A stretch of 64,000 nt of DNA from Saccharomonospora piscinae (GTDB taxonomy: Bacteria > Actinomycetota > Actinomycetes > Mycobacteriales > Pseudonocardiaceae), in contig NZ_VCEK01000001.1 of assembly GCF_005862235.1 (NCBI RefSeq), positions 124,001-188,000 of the forward strand. Reading direction: 5' to 3'. Under the pieces are notes generated by a model that was not told the DNA's origin, searched no databases, and was given only the letters and a program-made list of their open reading frames with translations. Positions 45,222 through 53,889 of the stretch are shown in pieces. Every line of letters starts with the position of its first letter. Within the stretch, counting starts at the first letter, position 1. The position numbers were made by a program, and so were the translations under genes.

Positions 45222-46507
45222 CCCAGGTCGCCCAGGTCGCCCAAGTCGTCGTCACCGGGCTCGGTGTCGTCGCCCCGACCGGGCGGGACACCGCGGAGTT
45301 CTGGCGCTCCGCGCTGGCCGGGGTGAGCGGAATCCGCGCCATCAGCCGGTTCGACACGAGCCGGTACCCGGTCCGGTACGCGGGGGAGGTGGGTGAGTTC
45401 GACCCGGCGGAGGCGATCGCGCCCCGGGTCGTGGCGCAGACGGACCTGTGGACGCAGTTCGCGCTCGACGCCACCCGGCAGGCACTGGGCTGGGCCACGC
45501 TCGACCCCGGCCTGCTCGACGGTTTCGACATCGGGGTCACCACCTCGGCGGGTTCGGGCGGCAACGCGTTCGGCCAGCGCGAGATCGAAGCGCTGTGGGC
45601 GCGGGGGCCTCGCCACGTCGGCCCGTACCAGTCCATCGCCTGGTTCTACGCCGCGTCCACGGGACAGATCTCCATCGGGCACGGGATGCGCGGTCCGTGC
45701 GCGGTGGTCAGCAGCGAGTCCGCGGGCGGGCTCGACGCGGTCGCGCACGCGCGGGGCGCGATCCGGCGGGGCTGCCGCGTGCAGGTCTGCGGTGGTGCCG
45801 AGGCCCCGCTCAGCCCGTATGCGCTGACCTGTCACTGGCGCTCGGGCCTGCTGAGCACGCGCGGGGGCGAGCCGGACTGCTACCGGCCGTTCACCCGCGA
45901 CGCCTCGGGACACGTGCCGGGGGAGGGCGGTGCGGTCGCGGTACTGGAGGACGCCGCGCACGCGCGGCGGCGCGGAGTGCGGGCACTGGCCACCGTGTCC
46001 GGGCACGCGGCCACGTTCACCGGACCGCAGTGGGCGGTGGACGAACGCGGCAGGAGGGAGCGGGAGACCGAGGCGCTGTCCGCCGCGATCCGGCTCGCGC
46101 TCACCGACGCCCGGGTGTGGCCGGAGGAGATCGGCGCGGTGTTCGCCGACGGGCTCGGGCAGCGGGACGCCGACCGGGCCGAGATCGCCGCCCTGCGTGC
46201 CGTGTTCGGCCGTTCGCTGGACCGCGTGCCGGTCACGGTGTCGAAACCGGCCCTGGGCCGGGCCTACTCGGCCGCGGGCTGTTTCGACCTCGCCGCCGCC
46301 GCGCTGTCGCTGCGGGACGGCGTCGTCCCGCCCGCCGCCGGGCTCGCGCAGTGCGACATCGCCGTCAACGCCGACGTCGTCACCGGCCGCGCCAGACCCG
46401 TGGAGTTGCGGCACGTGCTGCTGCTCGCCAGGGGATTCGGAGGGTTCAGTTCGGCGCTGGTGCTCAGTTCGACCACACAACACGACTCGTCAAGGAGGCG
46501 GGAATGA
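45218..46507 (+). CDS. Type II PKS chain-length factor (KS-beta)
   Basis: 429 residues from ATG 45218 (GGAGG upstream). KS fold without catalytic Cys, as expected for a chain-length factor. At the Cys position most factors carry Gln (EQAGGLDA); here the text is [16 protein letters not shown], that is Ser. It sets chain length with KS-alpha. Overlaps the ACP gene by ATGA. The last residues [12 protein letters not shown] are unusually polar. Confidence 0.93.
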   Translation: MTQVAQVAQVVVTGLGVVAPTGRDTAEFWRSALAGVSGIRAISRFDTSRYPVRYAGEVGEFDPAEAIAPRVVAQTDLWTQFALDATRQALGWATLDPGLLDGFDIGVTTSAGSGGNAFGQREIEALWARGPRHVGPYQSIAWFYAASTGQISIGHGMRGPCAVVSSESAGGLDAVAHARGAIRRGCRVQVCGGAEAPLSPYALTCHWRSGLLSTRGGEPDCYRPFTRDASGHVPGEGGAVAVLEDAAHARRRGVRALATVSGHAATFTGPQWAVDERGRRERETEALSAAIRLALTDARVWPEEIGAVFADGLGQRDADRAEIAALRAVFGRSLDRVPVTVSKPALGRAYSAAGCFDLAAAALSLRDGVVPPAAGLAQCDIAVNADVVTGRARPVELRHVLLLARGFGGFSSALVLSSTTQHDSSRRRE

Positions 46508-46758
46508 CCGGACCCGACATCACACTGGAGCAGCTCCGTGAACTGCTGGCGACGGGCAGCGGGGTGCGCATCGACACCCGGGCGGTGACGGCGGCGACCA
46601 CGTTCGACGACCTCGGCCTCGACTCGCTCGCACTGCTGGGGGTCATCGCCACCATCGAGCGGGCCAGGGGAGTCCTCCTGCCCTCCGAGGCCCAGGAGAC
46701 CCGGTCGGTGCTGGGGTTTCTCTCGCTCGTCAACGACACACTGCGAAAGGCGGCCTGA
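46504..46758 (+). CDS. Acyl carrier protein of the type II PKS
   Basis: 84 residues. The phosphopantetheine serine is in FDDLGLDSLALLGVI. Acidic helix 2 follows (ATIERARGVLLPSEAQE). Carries the growing polyketide between KS-alpha/KS-beta and the cyclases. ATGA-coupled to KS-beta and one base before the aromatase gene. Confidence 0.94.
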   Translation: MTGPDITLEQLRELLATGSGVRIDTRAVTAATTFDDLGLDSLALLGVIATIERARGVLLPSEAQETRSVLGFLSLVNDTLRKAA

Positions 46759-46759
46759 C

Positions 46760-47224
46760 ATGTCCGGACACACGATGAACGAGATCGTCGTCAACGCCCC
46801 GATGGACCTGGTGTGGTCACGGACCAACGACGTCGCGGACTGGCCGAACCTGTTCACGGAGTACGCGAACGCCGAGGTACTGGAAGACACCGGGACCCGC
46901 GTCCGGTTCCGGCTGACGATGTTCCCGGACGAGCGGGGCCGGGTCTGGTCGTGGGTGTCGGAACGGGAACTGGACGAGGAGACCCGCACGGTCGTGGCCC
47001 GCCGGATCGAGACCGGGCCCTTCGAGTACATGCACATCCGCTGGACCTACCACGTCGTCGACGGCGGAGTGCTGATGCGCTGGACGCAGGACTTCGCGAT
47101 GAAACCCGATGCCCCGGTCGACGACGCGGGCATGGTGGCGCGCATCAACACCAACACACCCGTCCAGCTGTCCGCGATCAAGCAGCGGCTGGAGGCCGAG
47201 GCCGCGCAGCGGGCCGCGAGCTGA
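46760..47224 (+). CDS. Polyketide aromatase/cyclase, SRPBCC fold (WhiE ORFVI type)
   Basis: 154 residues, one START/Bet v1-like domain: NEIVVNAPMDLVWSRTNDVA, WPNLFTEYANAEVL, RRIETGPFEYMHIRWTYHVV, RWTQDFAMKP. Single-domain aromatases of this type (TcmN-N, WhiE ORFVI) fold the first ring of an unreduced polyketide. No ketoreductase gene is in the locus, which agrees with this class. Confidence 0.93.
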   Translation: MSGHTMNEIVVNAPMDLVWSRTNDVADWPNLFTEYANAEVLEDTGTRVRFRLTMFPDERGRVWSWVSERELDEETRTVVARRIETGPFEYMHIRWTYHVVDGGVLMRWTQDFAMKPDAPVDDAGMVARINTNTPVQLSAIKQRLEAEAAQRAAS

Positions 47225-47237
47225 GAGAGGAGGAGTC

Positions 47238-47585
47238 ATGGCACACACGTTGATCGTCGCCCGGATGTCGGCCGGGAGCGAGCGCGCGGTGGCCGGCCTG
47301 TTCGGCGAGTCCGACGCGGGCGGATTGCCCCATCGGATCGGTGTCCGAGCCCGGACGTTGTTCCACTTCCACGACCTGTACTTCCACCTGATCGAGTCCG
47401 AAGAGGACATCGAGGGCCGGGTCCGGGCGGCCCGGGACGATCCGGACTTCCGTGCTCTCAGCCGGAAACTCGACGCCCACATCAGCCCCTACGACCCGGA
47501 TACCTGGCGTGGCCCTTCCGACGCGATGGCCACGCCGTTCTACGCCTGGACCGCCCCGGGACGGCCGTGTCCGCACCTGGTGTAG
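47238..47585 (+). CDS. TcmI-type polyketide cyclase (WhiE ORFVII type)
   Basis: 115 residues from ATG 47238 (GGAGG upstream). TcmI ferredoxin-like fold: TLIVARMSAGSERAVAGLF, LFHFHDLYFHLIESEEDIEG, LDAHISPYDPDTWRGPSDAM, AMATPFYAW. It closes a late ring. The last residues (RPCPHLV) and the TAG stop are encoded by repeat R3, so the repeat has entered the reading frame. Last gene of the PKS operon. Confidence 0.9.
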   Translation: MAHTLIVARMSAGSERAVAGLFGESDAGGLPHRIGVRARTLFHFHDLYFHLIESEEDIEGRVRAARDDPDFRALSRKLDAHISPYDPDTWRGPSDAMATPFYAWTAPGRPCPHLV

Positions 47586-47657
47586 CCGTGTCCGCAGTCC
47601 GTGTAGCTGTGTCCGCATCGCGCGGTGCGGACACGGCTACGGGAACTGCGGACACGG
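47567..47657. repeat. Intergenic 21-bp-period repeat element R3
   Basis: Reverse units 47582-47596 and 47603-47617 with a partial at 47567-47575, centre TCGCGCGG, forward unit 47626-47640 and a partial at 47647-47657. Lies at a convergent gene junction and supplies the stop codon of the cyclase gene (TAG in GTAGCC at 47583-47585). Confidence 0.92.
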
Positions 47658-47666
47658 CCGCGCGGG

Positions 47667-48221
47667 TCACGCTGCCGCGGCCCCGGTGGTGAGCGCCTCG
47701 AGCGTCTTGCGCAGGCCCTCGGCCACCTCGGTGTCGTTCTGAGGATGCAGCTCGGCGAACCGGGTCACCGACCCGGGGATCGCGAGCGACACCGTGTCGA
47801 CGATCCGCGCGCCCGCGATCCCGGCGGCCTTGCGGGCCTCCTCCTGCGCCCACACGCCGCCGTACCGGCCGAACGCCGTGCCCACGACGGCAGTCGGCTT
47901 GCCGCCGAGAGCGCCCGCGCCGAACGGGCGCGACAGCCAGTCGATCGCGTTCTTGAGCACCGCGGGCATCGTGCCGTTGTACTCCGGTGAGAACAACAGG
48001 ACGGCATCCGCCGCCGCTGTCGCCTTCCGCAGCCGGGCGGCCTCGGCGGGTGGGGCGCCGTCGGCGTCGATGTCCTCGTTGTAGAACGGCAACGCGCCGA
48101 GCCCGTCGAAGATCTCGATCCGCACTCCGTCCGGTGCGTGTGCCGCGGTGGCCTCGGCGAGTTGCCGGTTGTGCGAGCCCCTCCGAAGGCTTCCGACGAG
48201 CGCGAGGACGTGAACGGTCAT
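47667..48221 (-). CDS. NAD(P)H-dependent FMN reductase / quinone reductase
   Basis: 184 residues from ATG 48221 (GGGGAG upstream). Flavodoxin-like fold: LVGSLRRGSHNRQLAEATA, and the hallmark FSPEYNGTMPAVLKNAIDWL. FGRYGGVWAQEEARK follows. Reduces flavins, quinones or azo compounds. Divergent from a TetR gene, with a perfect palindrome between them, so it is probably induced by the ligand of that regulator. Confidence 0.92.
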   Translation of the reverse strand: MTVHVLALVGSLRRGSHNRQLAEATAAHAPDGVRIEIFDGLGALPFYNEDIDADGAPPAEAARLRKATAAADAVLLFSPEYNGTMPAVLKNAIDWLSRPFGAGALGGKPTAVVGTAFGRYGGVWAQEEARKAAGIAGARIVDTVSLAIPGSVTRFAELHPQNDTEVAEGLRKTLEALTTGAAAA

Positions 48222-48266
48222 GACTTCTCCCCATTGCTGGTGGTGCTCCGGCACCGCCGGAACCTA

Positions 48267-48286
48267 AAACGGACTACGGTCCGTTT
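48267..48286. promoter_or_regulatory. Palindromic operator between the FMN reductase and TetR genes
   Basis: AAACGGAC-N4-GTCCGTTT, an 8-bp perfect inverted repeat of the size bound by TetR dimers. It lies 46 bp before the reductase start and 62 bp before the tetR start. Confidence 0.7.
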
Positions 48287-48347
48287 CCTGTGTAGCAAGG
48301 CGTTCGGAGGTTGGTCAACGCGACGTGGCCCGGGTTACCCTGCCGAG

Positions 48348-48989
48348 GTGTCCGTCCCGTCTCCGCCGCCGTGGTCCGACCGCGAGCGTGGCGAGATCGC
48401 CCTCGACCTCGTGGCCCGGCACGAGCACGGGGGCCAGCGTGCCGACGCCGTCCGCAATCGTGCCCGGGTGCTGGACGCGGCGAGCCGCATCGCGGCGCGC
48501 TGCGGTGCGGGCAACCTCACGATGGACGCCGTCGCGGCCGAAGCGGCGGTGGGCAAGGGCACGGTGTTCCGCCATTTCGGCGACCGCGCCGGGCTGCTGA
48601 TCGCGCTGCTGGACCGTGCCGAACACGAGTTGCAGGCCGCCATCCTCAGCGGCCCGCCTCCGCTGGGGCCGGGTGCGCCCCCGCGTGATCGACTGCACGC
48701 GTTCGGTACCGCCGTGTTGCGGCATGAGCGGCGGCACCAGGACCTGTACCTGGCCGCGGTGGCGGACGCGCAGCGCCGGTTCTCGGCGCCTGCCCAACGG
48801 GTACGGCATCGTCACGTGGCGATGCTGGTGGGCACTCTCGTCCCCGGAGCCGACGCCGATCTGCTCGCTCACAGCCTGCTCGGCTACCTCGATCCGGTGC
48901 TGACCTACCACCTGCGCCGGCAGCGGGGGCTGGACGAGGGCCGCCTTGAGGCGGGCTGGGCCGACCTGGTCGACCGGGTGTGCCGCTGA
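48348..48989 (+). CDS. TetR/AcrR family repressor, divergent from FMN reductase
   Basis: 213 residues from GTG 48348; the frame is open further upstream. HTH: RVLDAASRIAARCGAGNLTM, then AAVGKGTVFRHFGDRAGLL. The C-terminal part LYLAAVADAQRRFSAP resembles the SACE_7040-type TetR_C group. The local palindrome suggests control of the reductase and itself. Its stop is 13 bp before repeat R4. Confidence 0.88.
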   Translation: MSVPSPPPWSDRERGEIALDLVARHEHGGQRADAVRNRARVLDAASRIAARCGAGNLTMDAVAAEAAVGKGTVFRHFGDRAGLLIALLDRAEHELQAAILSGPPPLGPGAPPRDRLHAFGTAVLRHERRHQDLYLAAVADAQRRFSAPAQRVRHRHVAMLVGTLVPGADADLLAHSLLGYLDPVLTYHLRRQRGLDEGRLEAGWADLVDRVCR

Positions 48990-49001
48990 CCGAGCGACGC
49001 C

Positions 49002-49134
49002 GTGTCCGCAGCCCACGTCGCCGTCTTCGCACCTGATGTAGCCGTGTCCGCACCGCGCGCTGCGGACACGCCTACGCAAGCTGCGGACACGGCTACGGGA
49101 GCTGCGGACACGGCTACGCAGGCTGCGGACACGG
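49002..49134. repeat. Intergenic 21-bp-period repeat element R4
   Basis: The longest copy. Reverse: partial 49002-49010, a degenerate unit 49017-49031, unit 49038-49052. Centre CCGCGCGC. Forward: 49061-49075 (one mismatch), 49082-49096, 49103-49117, partial 49124-49134. All at 21-bp steps. Fills the junction of the convergent tetR and GH84 genes. Confidence 0.92.
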
Positions 49135-49138
49135 TGCG

Positions 49139-51541
49139 TCAGCGGGCCAGGACACGCACCTCCGCCAGGTTCAGTTCCGTGGGGTCGGTGGTGGCCAGCC
49201 ACACGCGCACATAGCGCCCCGTGGTGGCGAGGTCGACGGTGGTGGGACGCCCCGCCTGCTCGGTCTCGTGCCGCGACGTCACGTCCGGATCGGACAGTGC
49301 CGCGGCCAGTGTGTCCGGCAGCGGCTTCTCCGACACCAGAACGTGGTAGTCGCGCACGCGCTCGGCGCAGCAGTCGACGCGGTTGTACAACTCGATCCGC
49401 TCGATCGCCGCGGCGTCGCCGAGGTCGACCTGCCACCACGGCTGCGCCTCGCCGCCGGAGGTCGTCGAGAAGTTGCCGAGCTCGCCGTCCACGGCCTTGT
49501 CTGCCGAGTACGCGGGGGCCCAGTCCGACACCTGGCTTGCCTCGCCGTGCAGGGCGGCGTTGTGCAGGGGCGGCAGGCCGAGGTACTCGTCGTGCTCGGC
49601 CTCGACCCGTTCCAGGAAGGCGTCGAGTACGCCGTCACCGATGCGCACGGGCCCTTCCACCCGGTTCTCGCCGGGTACGGAACGGATCGCGGCGGCCTCG
49701 TCGGCCGCCGACCGCATCCGCTCGCGGGCCTCGGCGGCCCCCGCCCCGTCGTCGGCGGCGATGGCGGCGAGGACGTGCGCGGACTCGCGCAGCGCCCGCC
49801 CCCACAGCTCGGTGGCGTCGAGCCAGTTCGCCGCGTCGGCCAGGAACCCCTGGTCGGCGACAGTCGCCCTGATCGTCGCGGGCGCGTCCGCGATGCCGTC
49901 GGCGATTCGTCGCAGCATGGGCACCGCGTCCGCATCGCCGCCGTCGTAGGCGGCCCAGACGTCGTCGAGGTCGCGGCGCAGTTCGGGCGCCTGCTCCTGC
50001 CAGGGTTGCGAGCCGAACGTCGGAGCGAGGTGGTTGAGGTCCACGAACGTCAACAGCGCACGCACCCCGTCGGGGTCACCGGCCGCCAGGTAGTCGGCGG
50101 CTCGCGCGAGGCTGCGCTCGCGGTCGTAGGCGTGGTCGTTCCACGCGAAGTCGGCGATGGTGAACAGGGCGAGCTTGCTCGCGGCGGCCTGGTTCATGGG
50201 GTTCGACACGATGCCCGAGAGCGTGCCGGACAGGCCGGGCTCACGCTTGTCGTAGGGCGCGAGCAGCAGGCGTCCCGCCGACTGCCCGAAGTCGTTGACC
50301 GGGTAGTTGTCCCAGAGGAAGACGTCGCGCCCGAACAGCGCCGACGCCTGTTCGGCCTGGTCGACGTCGATACTCGCGGGCACCACGTCGGGCCCGGTCC
50401 ACATGACCACCACGGCGGGGTCGAGGTGCTCGCGCAGCCCGCGCTTGTAGTCGGTGTCGGTCAGGTCGCCGTACTCGGTGGGGACGGTCTGCAGCGGCTG
50501 GACGCCGTCGTGGGTCTCGACGAACTGACGTTGCACGTCGTTGAGTAGCTCGGTCTGGGCGGCGGCGGCCGCGGCCCGCCCCGGCTCGCCGTAGGTGTCG
50601 CGATCGGCGTCGCAGTTCCAGCGGGTGTAGCTGATGTCGTCGAGCGGGATCGAGAAGCTGCGGATCCCGATGTCGTACACGGCGCCGAGCTTGCCGGTCA
50701 GCGCGGCGCGGTCCCGCTCGCTGGAGTAGCAGATGGACGTTCCTGGCGAGAGTGCGAAGGTGAAGCGCACGTGGTGCGCGTCGGCCCGCTCGACCAGTTC
50801 CGCCAGCCGGGCGAGGTCCTCGGCGGGGTAGGGCTCCCGCCAGCGGTCGCGGTGGTACGGGTCGTCCTTGGGCGCGTAGATGTAGGTGTTGAGCTTGGCG
50901 TCACCGTAGAAGGCGAGCTGGTCCAGGCGTTCCGCGTGGGTCCACGGTGAGCCGTAGAAGCCCTCGATGGTGCCGCGCAACGGCATCGCCGGGTGGTCGG
51001 TGATGCTCAGGCCCGCCAGTCGGGTGCCGTCTCCGGTCGACCGGATGAGTTGCCGCAGGGTCTGCACGGCGTAGTACTGGCCCGCGGCATCGGTGCCGCC
51101 GAGCGCGACCGTGCCGAGTGCGTGGCCGGTGGCGTCGACCCGCAGACCGTAGCCCTCCGCCGCGTCGGGCACCGTGGTGTCGCGCAACGCGGCGGCCACG
51201 TCGGGGCGGGTGGCGGGGCCGAGGTGGACGGCGAGCGGCGCCCGCCGGGGCGCGTCGGCGGTCACCGTCCGCACGGTGGTCACGTCGTGGCGTGCGAGCA
51301 GCTTTTGAAGCGATGTCAGCGCGGCGGCGTCGGTGGTGTCGTCGGCGACGATGTCGACCCGGCCGGGCACGACGACGTCGGAGCCGATCCGGGACTGCTG
51401 CTGCGGCGTGGGGGAGACGACCGGGTCCGTGGCCCGCGTGCCGCCCCCGGTGTCCGGGTCCGCGACCGCCGGGGCGCCGCCCGCGCCGAGCAGGACGACC
51501 AGTGCGGACAGTGCGGCCAGACGTCGACCTGATCGTGCCAT
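49139..51541 (-). CDS. Secreted GH84 beta-N-acetylglucosaminidase (hyaluronidase/NagJ-like)
   Basis: 800 residues from ATG 51541. Signal peptide (RRLAALSALVVLLGAGGAPA). Residues about 40-170: GH20b-like domain. Then the GH84 barrel: RGTIEGFYGSPWTHAERLDQ, TYIYAPKDDPYHRDRWREPY, and the catalytic Asp pair in FSIPLDDISYTRWNCD. The C-terminal 130 residues are an F5/8 type C (CBM32) domain with PWWQVDLGDAAAIERIELYN. It removes beta-linked GlcNAc from glycans outside the cell. Confidence 0.93.
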   Translation of the reverse strand: MARSGRRLAALSALVVLLGAGGAPAVADPDTGGGTRATDPVVSPTPQQQSRIGSDVVVPGRVDIVADDTTDAAALTSLQKLLARHDVTTVRTVTADAPRRAPLAVHLGPATRPDVAAALRDTTVPDAAEGYGLRVDATGHALGTVALGGTDAAGQYYAVQTLRQLIRSTGDGTRLAGLSITDHPAMPLRGTIEGFYGSPWTHAERLDQLAFYGDAKLNTYIYAPKDDPYHRDRWREPYPAEDLARLAELVERADAHHVRFTFALSPGTSICYSSERDRAALTGKLGAVYDIGIRSFSIPLDDISYTRWNCDADRDTYGEPGRAAAAAAQTELLNDVQRQFVETHDGVQPLQTVPTEYGDLTDTDYKRGLREHLDPAVVVMWTGPDVVPASIDVDQAEQASALFGRDVFLWDNYPVNDFGQSAGRLLLAPYDKREPGLSGTLSGIVSNPMNQAAASKLALFTIADFAWNDHAYDRERSLARAADYLAAGDPDGVRALLTFVDLNHLAPTFGSQPWQEQAPELRRDLDDVWAAYDGGDADAVPMLRRIADGIADAPATIRATVADQGFLADAANWLDATELWGRALRESAHVLAAIAADDGAGAAEARERMRSAADEAAAIRSVPGENRVEGPVRIGDGVLDAFLERVEAEHDEYLGLPPLHNAALHGEASQVSDWAPAYSADKAVDGELGNFSTTSGGEAQPWWQVDLGDAAAIERIELYNRVDCCAERVRDYHVLVSEKPLPDTLAAALSDPDVTSRHETEQAGRPTTVDLATTGRYVRVWLATTDPTELNLAEVRVLAR

Positions 51542-51625
51542 GCGACCACCTCGCGAAGAGATCCGTTTTGGTCTAGACATCCAACCTTCAGCGATCGGTG
51601 GTGGGAAAGTCAAGAACGAGCGGGT

Positions 51626-52114
51626 TCAGTCCCGCGGCAGGAGCACCACGCCGTCGTCGTCGGCGTACAGCCGGTCGCCCGGCAGGAACGTGACGCCGCC
51701 GAAGCCGATCGGCACGTCGACGGCGCCGTGACCCGCCTTGGCGCTCTTGCGGGGATTGGTGCCCAGTGCCTTGATCCCGAGCGGTAGCTCCGCCAGCGCC
51801 GCGCTGTCGCGGACGGCGCCGTGCAGCACGAGCCCGGCCCAGCCGTTCTCCACCGCCGAGGCGGCAATGAGGTCACCGGTGAGCGCGGTGTGTACGGAAC
51901 CGCCGCCGTCCACGACCAGCACGGCGCCCTCGCCCGGAGTACGCAGCACCGAACGGACCAGGCCGTTGTCCTCGTGGCAGGTCACCGTGCGCACGTGGCC
52001 GGTGAACGTCCGGTGTCCGCCGAACTGCCGGAACTGCGTGTCGCACACCCTCAGCCGCTCGCCGTAGGTGTCGACGAGGTCGGCGGTCGGCCTCGGGGCC
52101 GCTGCGTCGGTCAT
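51626..52114 (-). CDS. rraA: RraA family protein (regulator of RNase E / HMG aldolase-like)
   Basis: 162 residues, the standard size. [20 protein letters not shown] at the N-terminus, [56 protein letters not shown]. The last motif (G-x20-R-D) also serves class II HMG/oxaloacetate aldolases, so either RNase E inhibition or aldolase activity is possible. No related gene is nearby. Confidence 0.9.
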   Translation of the reverse strand: MTDAAAPRPTADLVDTYGERLRVCDTQFRQFGGHRTFTGHVRTVTCHEDNGLVRSVLRTPGEGAVLVVDGGGSVHTALTGDLIAASAVENGWAGLVLHGAVRDSAALAELPLGIKALGTNPRKSAKAGHGAVDVPIGFGGVTFLPGDRLYADDDGVVLLPRD

Positions 52115-52371
52115 CTCGTGCCCTTCTCCTCCGCGTGGGAATCGGTCGGCTCATGGTGACCCGGTGCGCCGCGCGCGGCAGTGGCCCGATCGCGTGCCGT
52201 GAGCAACCTCTCGCCTCGCTGCCACTCCTGGTAACCGGGCGCGCACCGCTCGTCAGACCGTGGGCTCGGGGGCGGCCCTGCCGGGGACGAGCCGCGCCGC
52301 ATCCGTCATCGTGGAGCCCCGCGTGTGCTCGCGCGGGCGAACCCAGTCCTGGCTCGACGAGGAGGATTCAG

Positions 52372-53844
52372 GTGACACGCAGTGCAGACGGTTCGGTGAC
52401 GGACGCATCCGGTGACGGCCGGGTGCGGTGGCGTTCGGAGGCGGCCACCGGCGGCACGCTGGTGGTGACCGCTCCGGCCACGGGAACCGCGCTCGCCGAG
52501 GTGCCCGAGGCCGCTGTAGCGGACGTCGATCGCGCGGTGAGCCGGGCGGTGCGGGCCCAGCGGGAGTGGGCCGCCGCCACCTACGACCAGCGTGCCGCGG
52601 TGCTGCGCCGGGCCGCCCGCCTGCTGGAGGCCGACCCGGACAGGCTGCGCCGGTGGCTCGTCCCCGAAGCGGGCTCCGCGCACGGCAAGGCGTCGTTCGA
52701 GGTGGGGCTGGTGGTTTCCGAGCTGGACGAGAGCGCGGCACTGGCCTCCCAGCCCTACGGTGAGCTGCTGCGTTCCAGCAAGCCGAGGCTGTCGATGGCC
52801 CGTCGCGTGCCCCTGGGCGTGGTGGGTGTCATCTCCCCGTTCAACTTCCCCGGCATCCTGTCGATGCGGTCGGTGGCACCCGCGCTGGCCGTGGGCAACG
52901 CCGTGGTGCTGAAGCCGGACCCGCGTACGCCGATCTCCGGTGGCCTGGCCCTCGCCGAGCTGCTCGCCGAGGCCGGGTTGCCCGACGGCCTGCTCACCGT
53001 CCTCCCCGGCGGGGCGGACGTCGGGCAGGCGCTGGTGAGCCATCCGGGGGTGCCGTGCCTGTCCTTCACGGGTTCGACCCCGGCGGGCCGCAGAATCGGT
53101 GCGGCCGCCGCGCCGCTGCTCAAGCGCGTTCACCTGGAACTCGGCGGCAACAACGCCCTGCTCGTGCTGCCCGACGCCGACGTCGGGGCCGCCGCGTCGG
53201 CGGCCGCGTGGGGTTCGTTCCTGCACCAGGGGCAGATCTGCATGACGGCGGGCCGCCACCTGGTGCCCGCCTCGCTCGCGGACGAGTTCACGGCGCAGCT
53301 CGCCGACAAGGCGCGCGCGGTGCCGGTGGGCGATCCGGCGGACGAGGGCAACGCACTCGGCCCGCTCATCGACGAACGCCAGCGGGACCAGGTCCACCGG
53401 CTCGTGACCGACTCGGTGGAGCGGGGAGCTGTGCTGCGCGCGGGCGGCACGTACGACGGCCTGTTCTACCGGCCGACGGTACTCGCGGACGTGCCCGTGG
53501 ACAGCCCCGCGTTCCGGGAGGAGATCTTCGGCCCCGTCGCGCCGGTCGTCACCTACGAGACCGTGGACGAGGCCATCGAGATCATCAACGACAGCGAGTA
53601 CGGCCTCAGCGTCGGCATTCTGACCTCCGACGCCTTCGGTGCCTTCGAGCTGGCGGGCCGGATCGAGGCGGGCATGGTCCACGTCAACGACCAGACCGTC
53701 GACGACGAGGCCACGATCCCGTTCGGTGGCATGAAGGCCTCCGGGGTCGGCGGCCACTTCGGGGGAGCCCGCGCAAACCTGGAGTCGTTCACCGAGACGC
53801 AGTGGATCACCGTGCAGTCGTCGATCGAGCGCTACCCCTTCTGA
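52372..53844 (+). CDS. NAD(P)-dependent aldehyde dehydrogenase (benzaldehyde dehydrogenase type)
   Basis: 490 residues from GTG 52372; GAGGAGG 7 nt upstream. Catalytic Cys in GSFLHQGQICMTAGRHL, general-base Glu in LELGGNNALLV, cofactor site ISPFNFPGILSMRSVAPALA and GSTPAGRRIGAAAAP. EEIFGPVAPVVTYE closes the fold. The text HQGQICMTAGR and IPFGGMKASGVG match benzaldehyde/vanillin-type dehydrogenases. It stands alone. Confidence 0.9.
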   Translation: MTRSADGSVTDASGDGRVRWRSEAATGGTLVVTAPATGTALAEVPEAAVADVDRAVSRAVRAQREWAAATYDQRAAVLRRAARLLEADPDRLRRWLVPEAGSAHGKASFEVGLVVSELDESAALASQPYGELLRSSKPRLSMARRVPLGVVGVISPFNFPGILSMRSVAPALAVGNAVVLKPDPRTPISGGLALAELLAEAGLPDGLLTVLPGGADVGQALVSHPGVPCLSFTGSTPAGRRIGAAAAPLLKRVHLELGGNNALLVLPDADVGAAASAAAWGSFLHQGQICMTAGRHLVPASLADEFTAQLADKARAVPVGDPADEGNALGPLIDERQRDQVHRLVTDSVERGAVLRAGGTYDGLFYRPTVLADVPVDSPAFREEIFGPVAPVVTYETVDEAIEIINDSEYGLSVGILTSDAFGAFELAGRIEAGMVHVNDQTVDDEATIPFGGMKASGVGGHFGGARANLESFTETQWITVQSSIERYPF

Positions 53845-53889
53845 GCCGGGCGGCGGTCCGGCCCGTGACGGCCGGGCCGCCCTTCTCGG

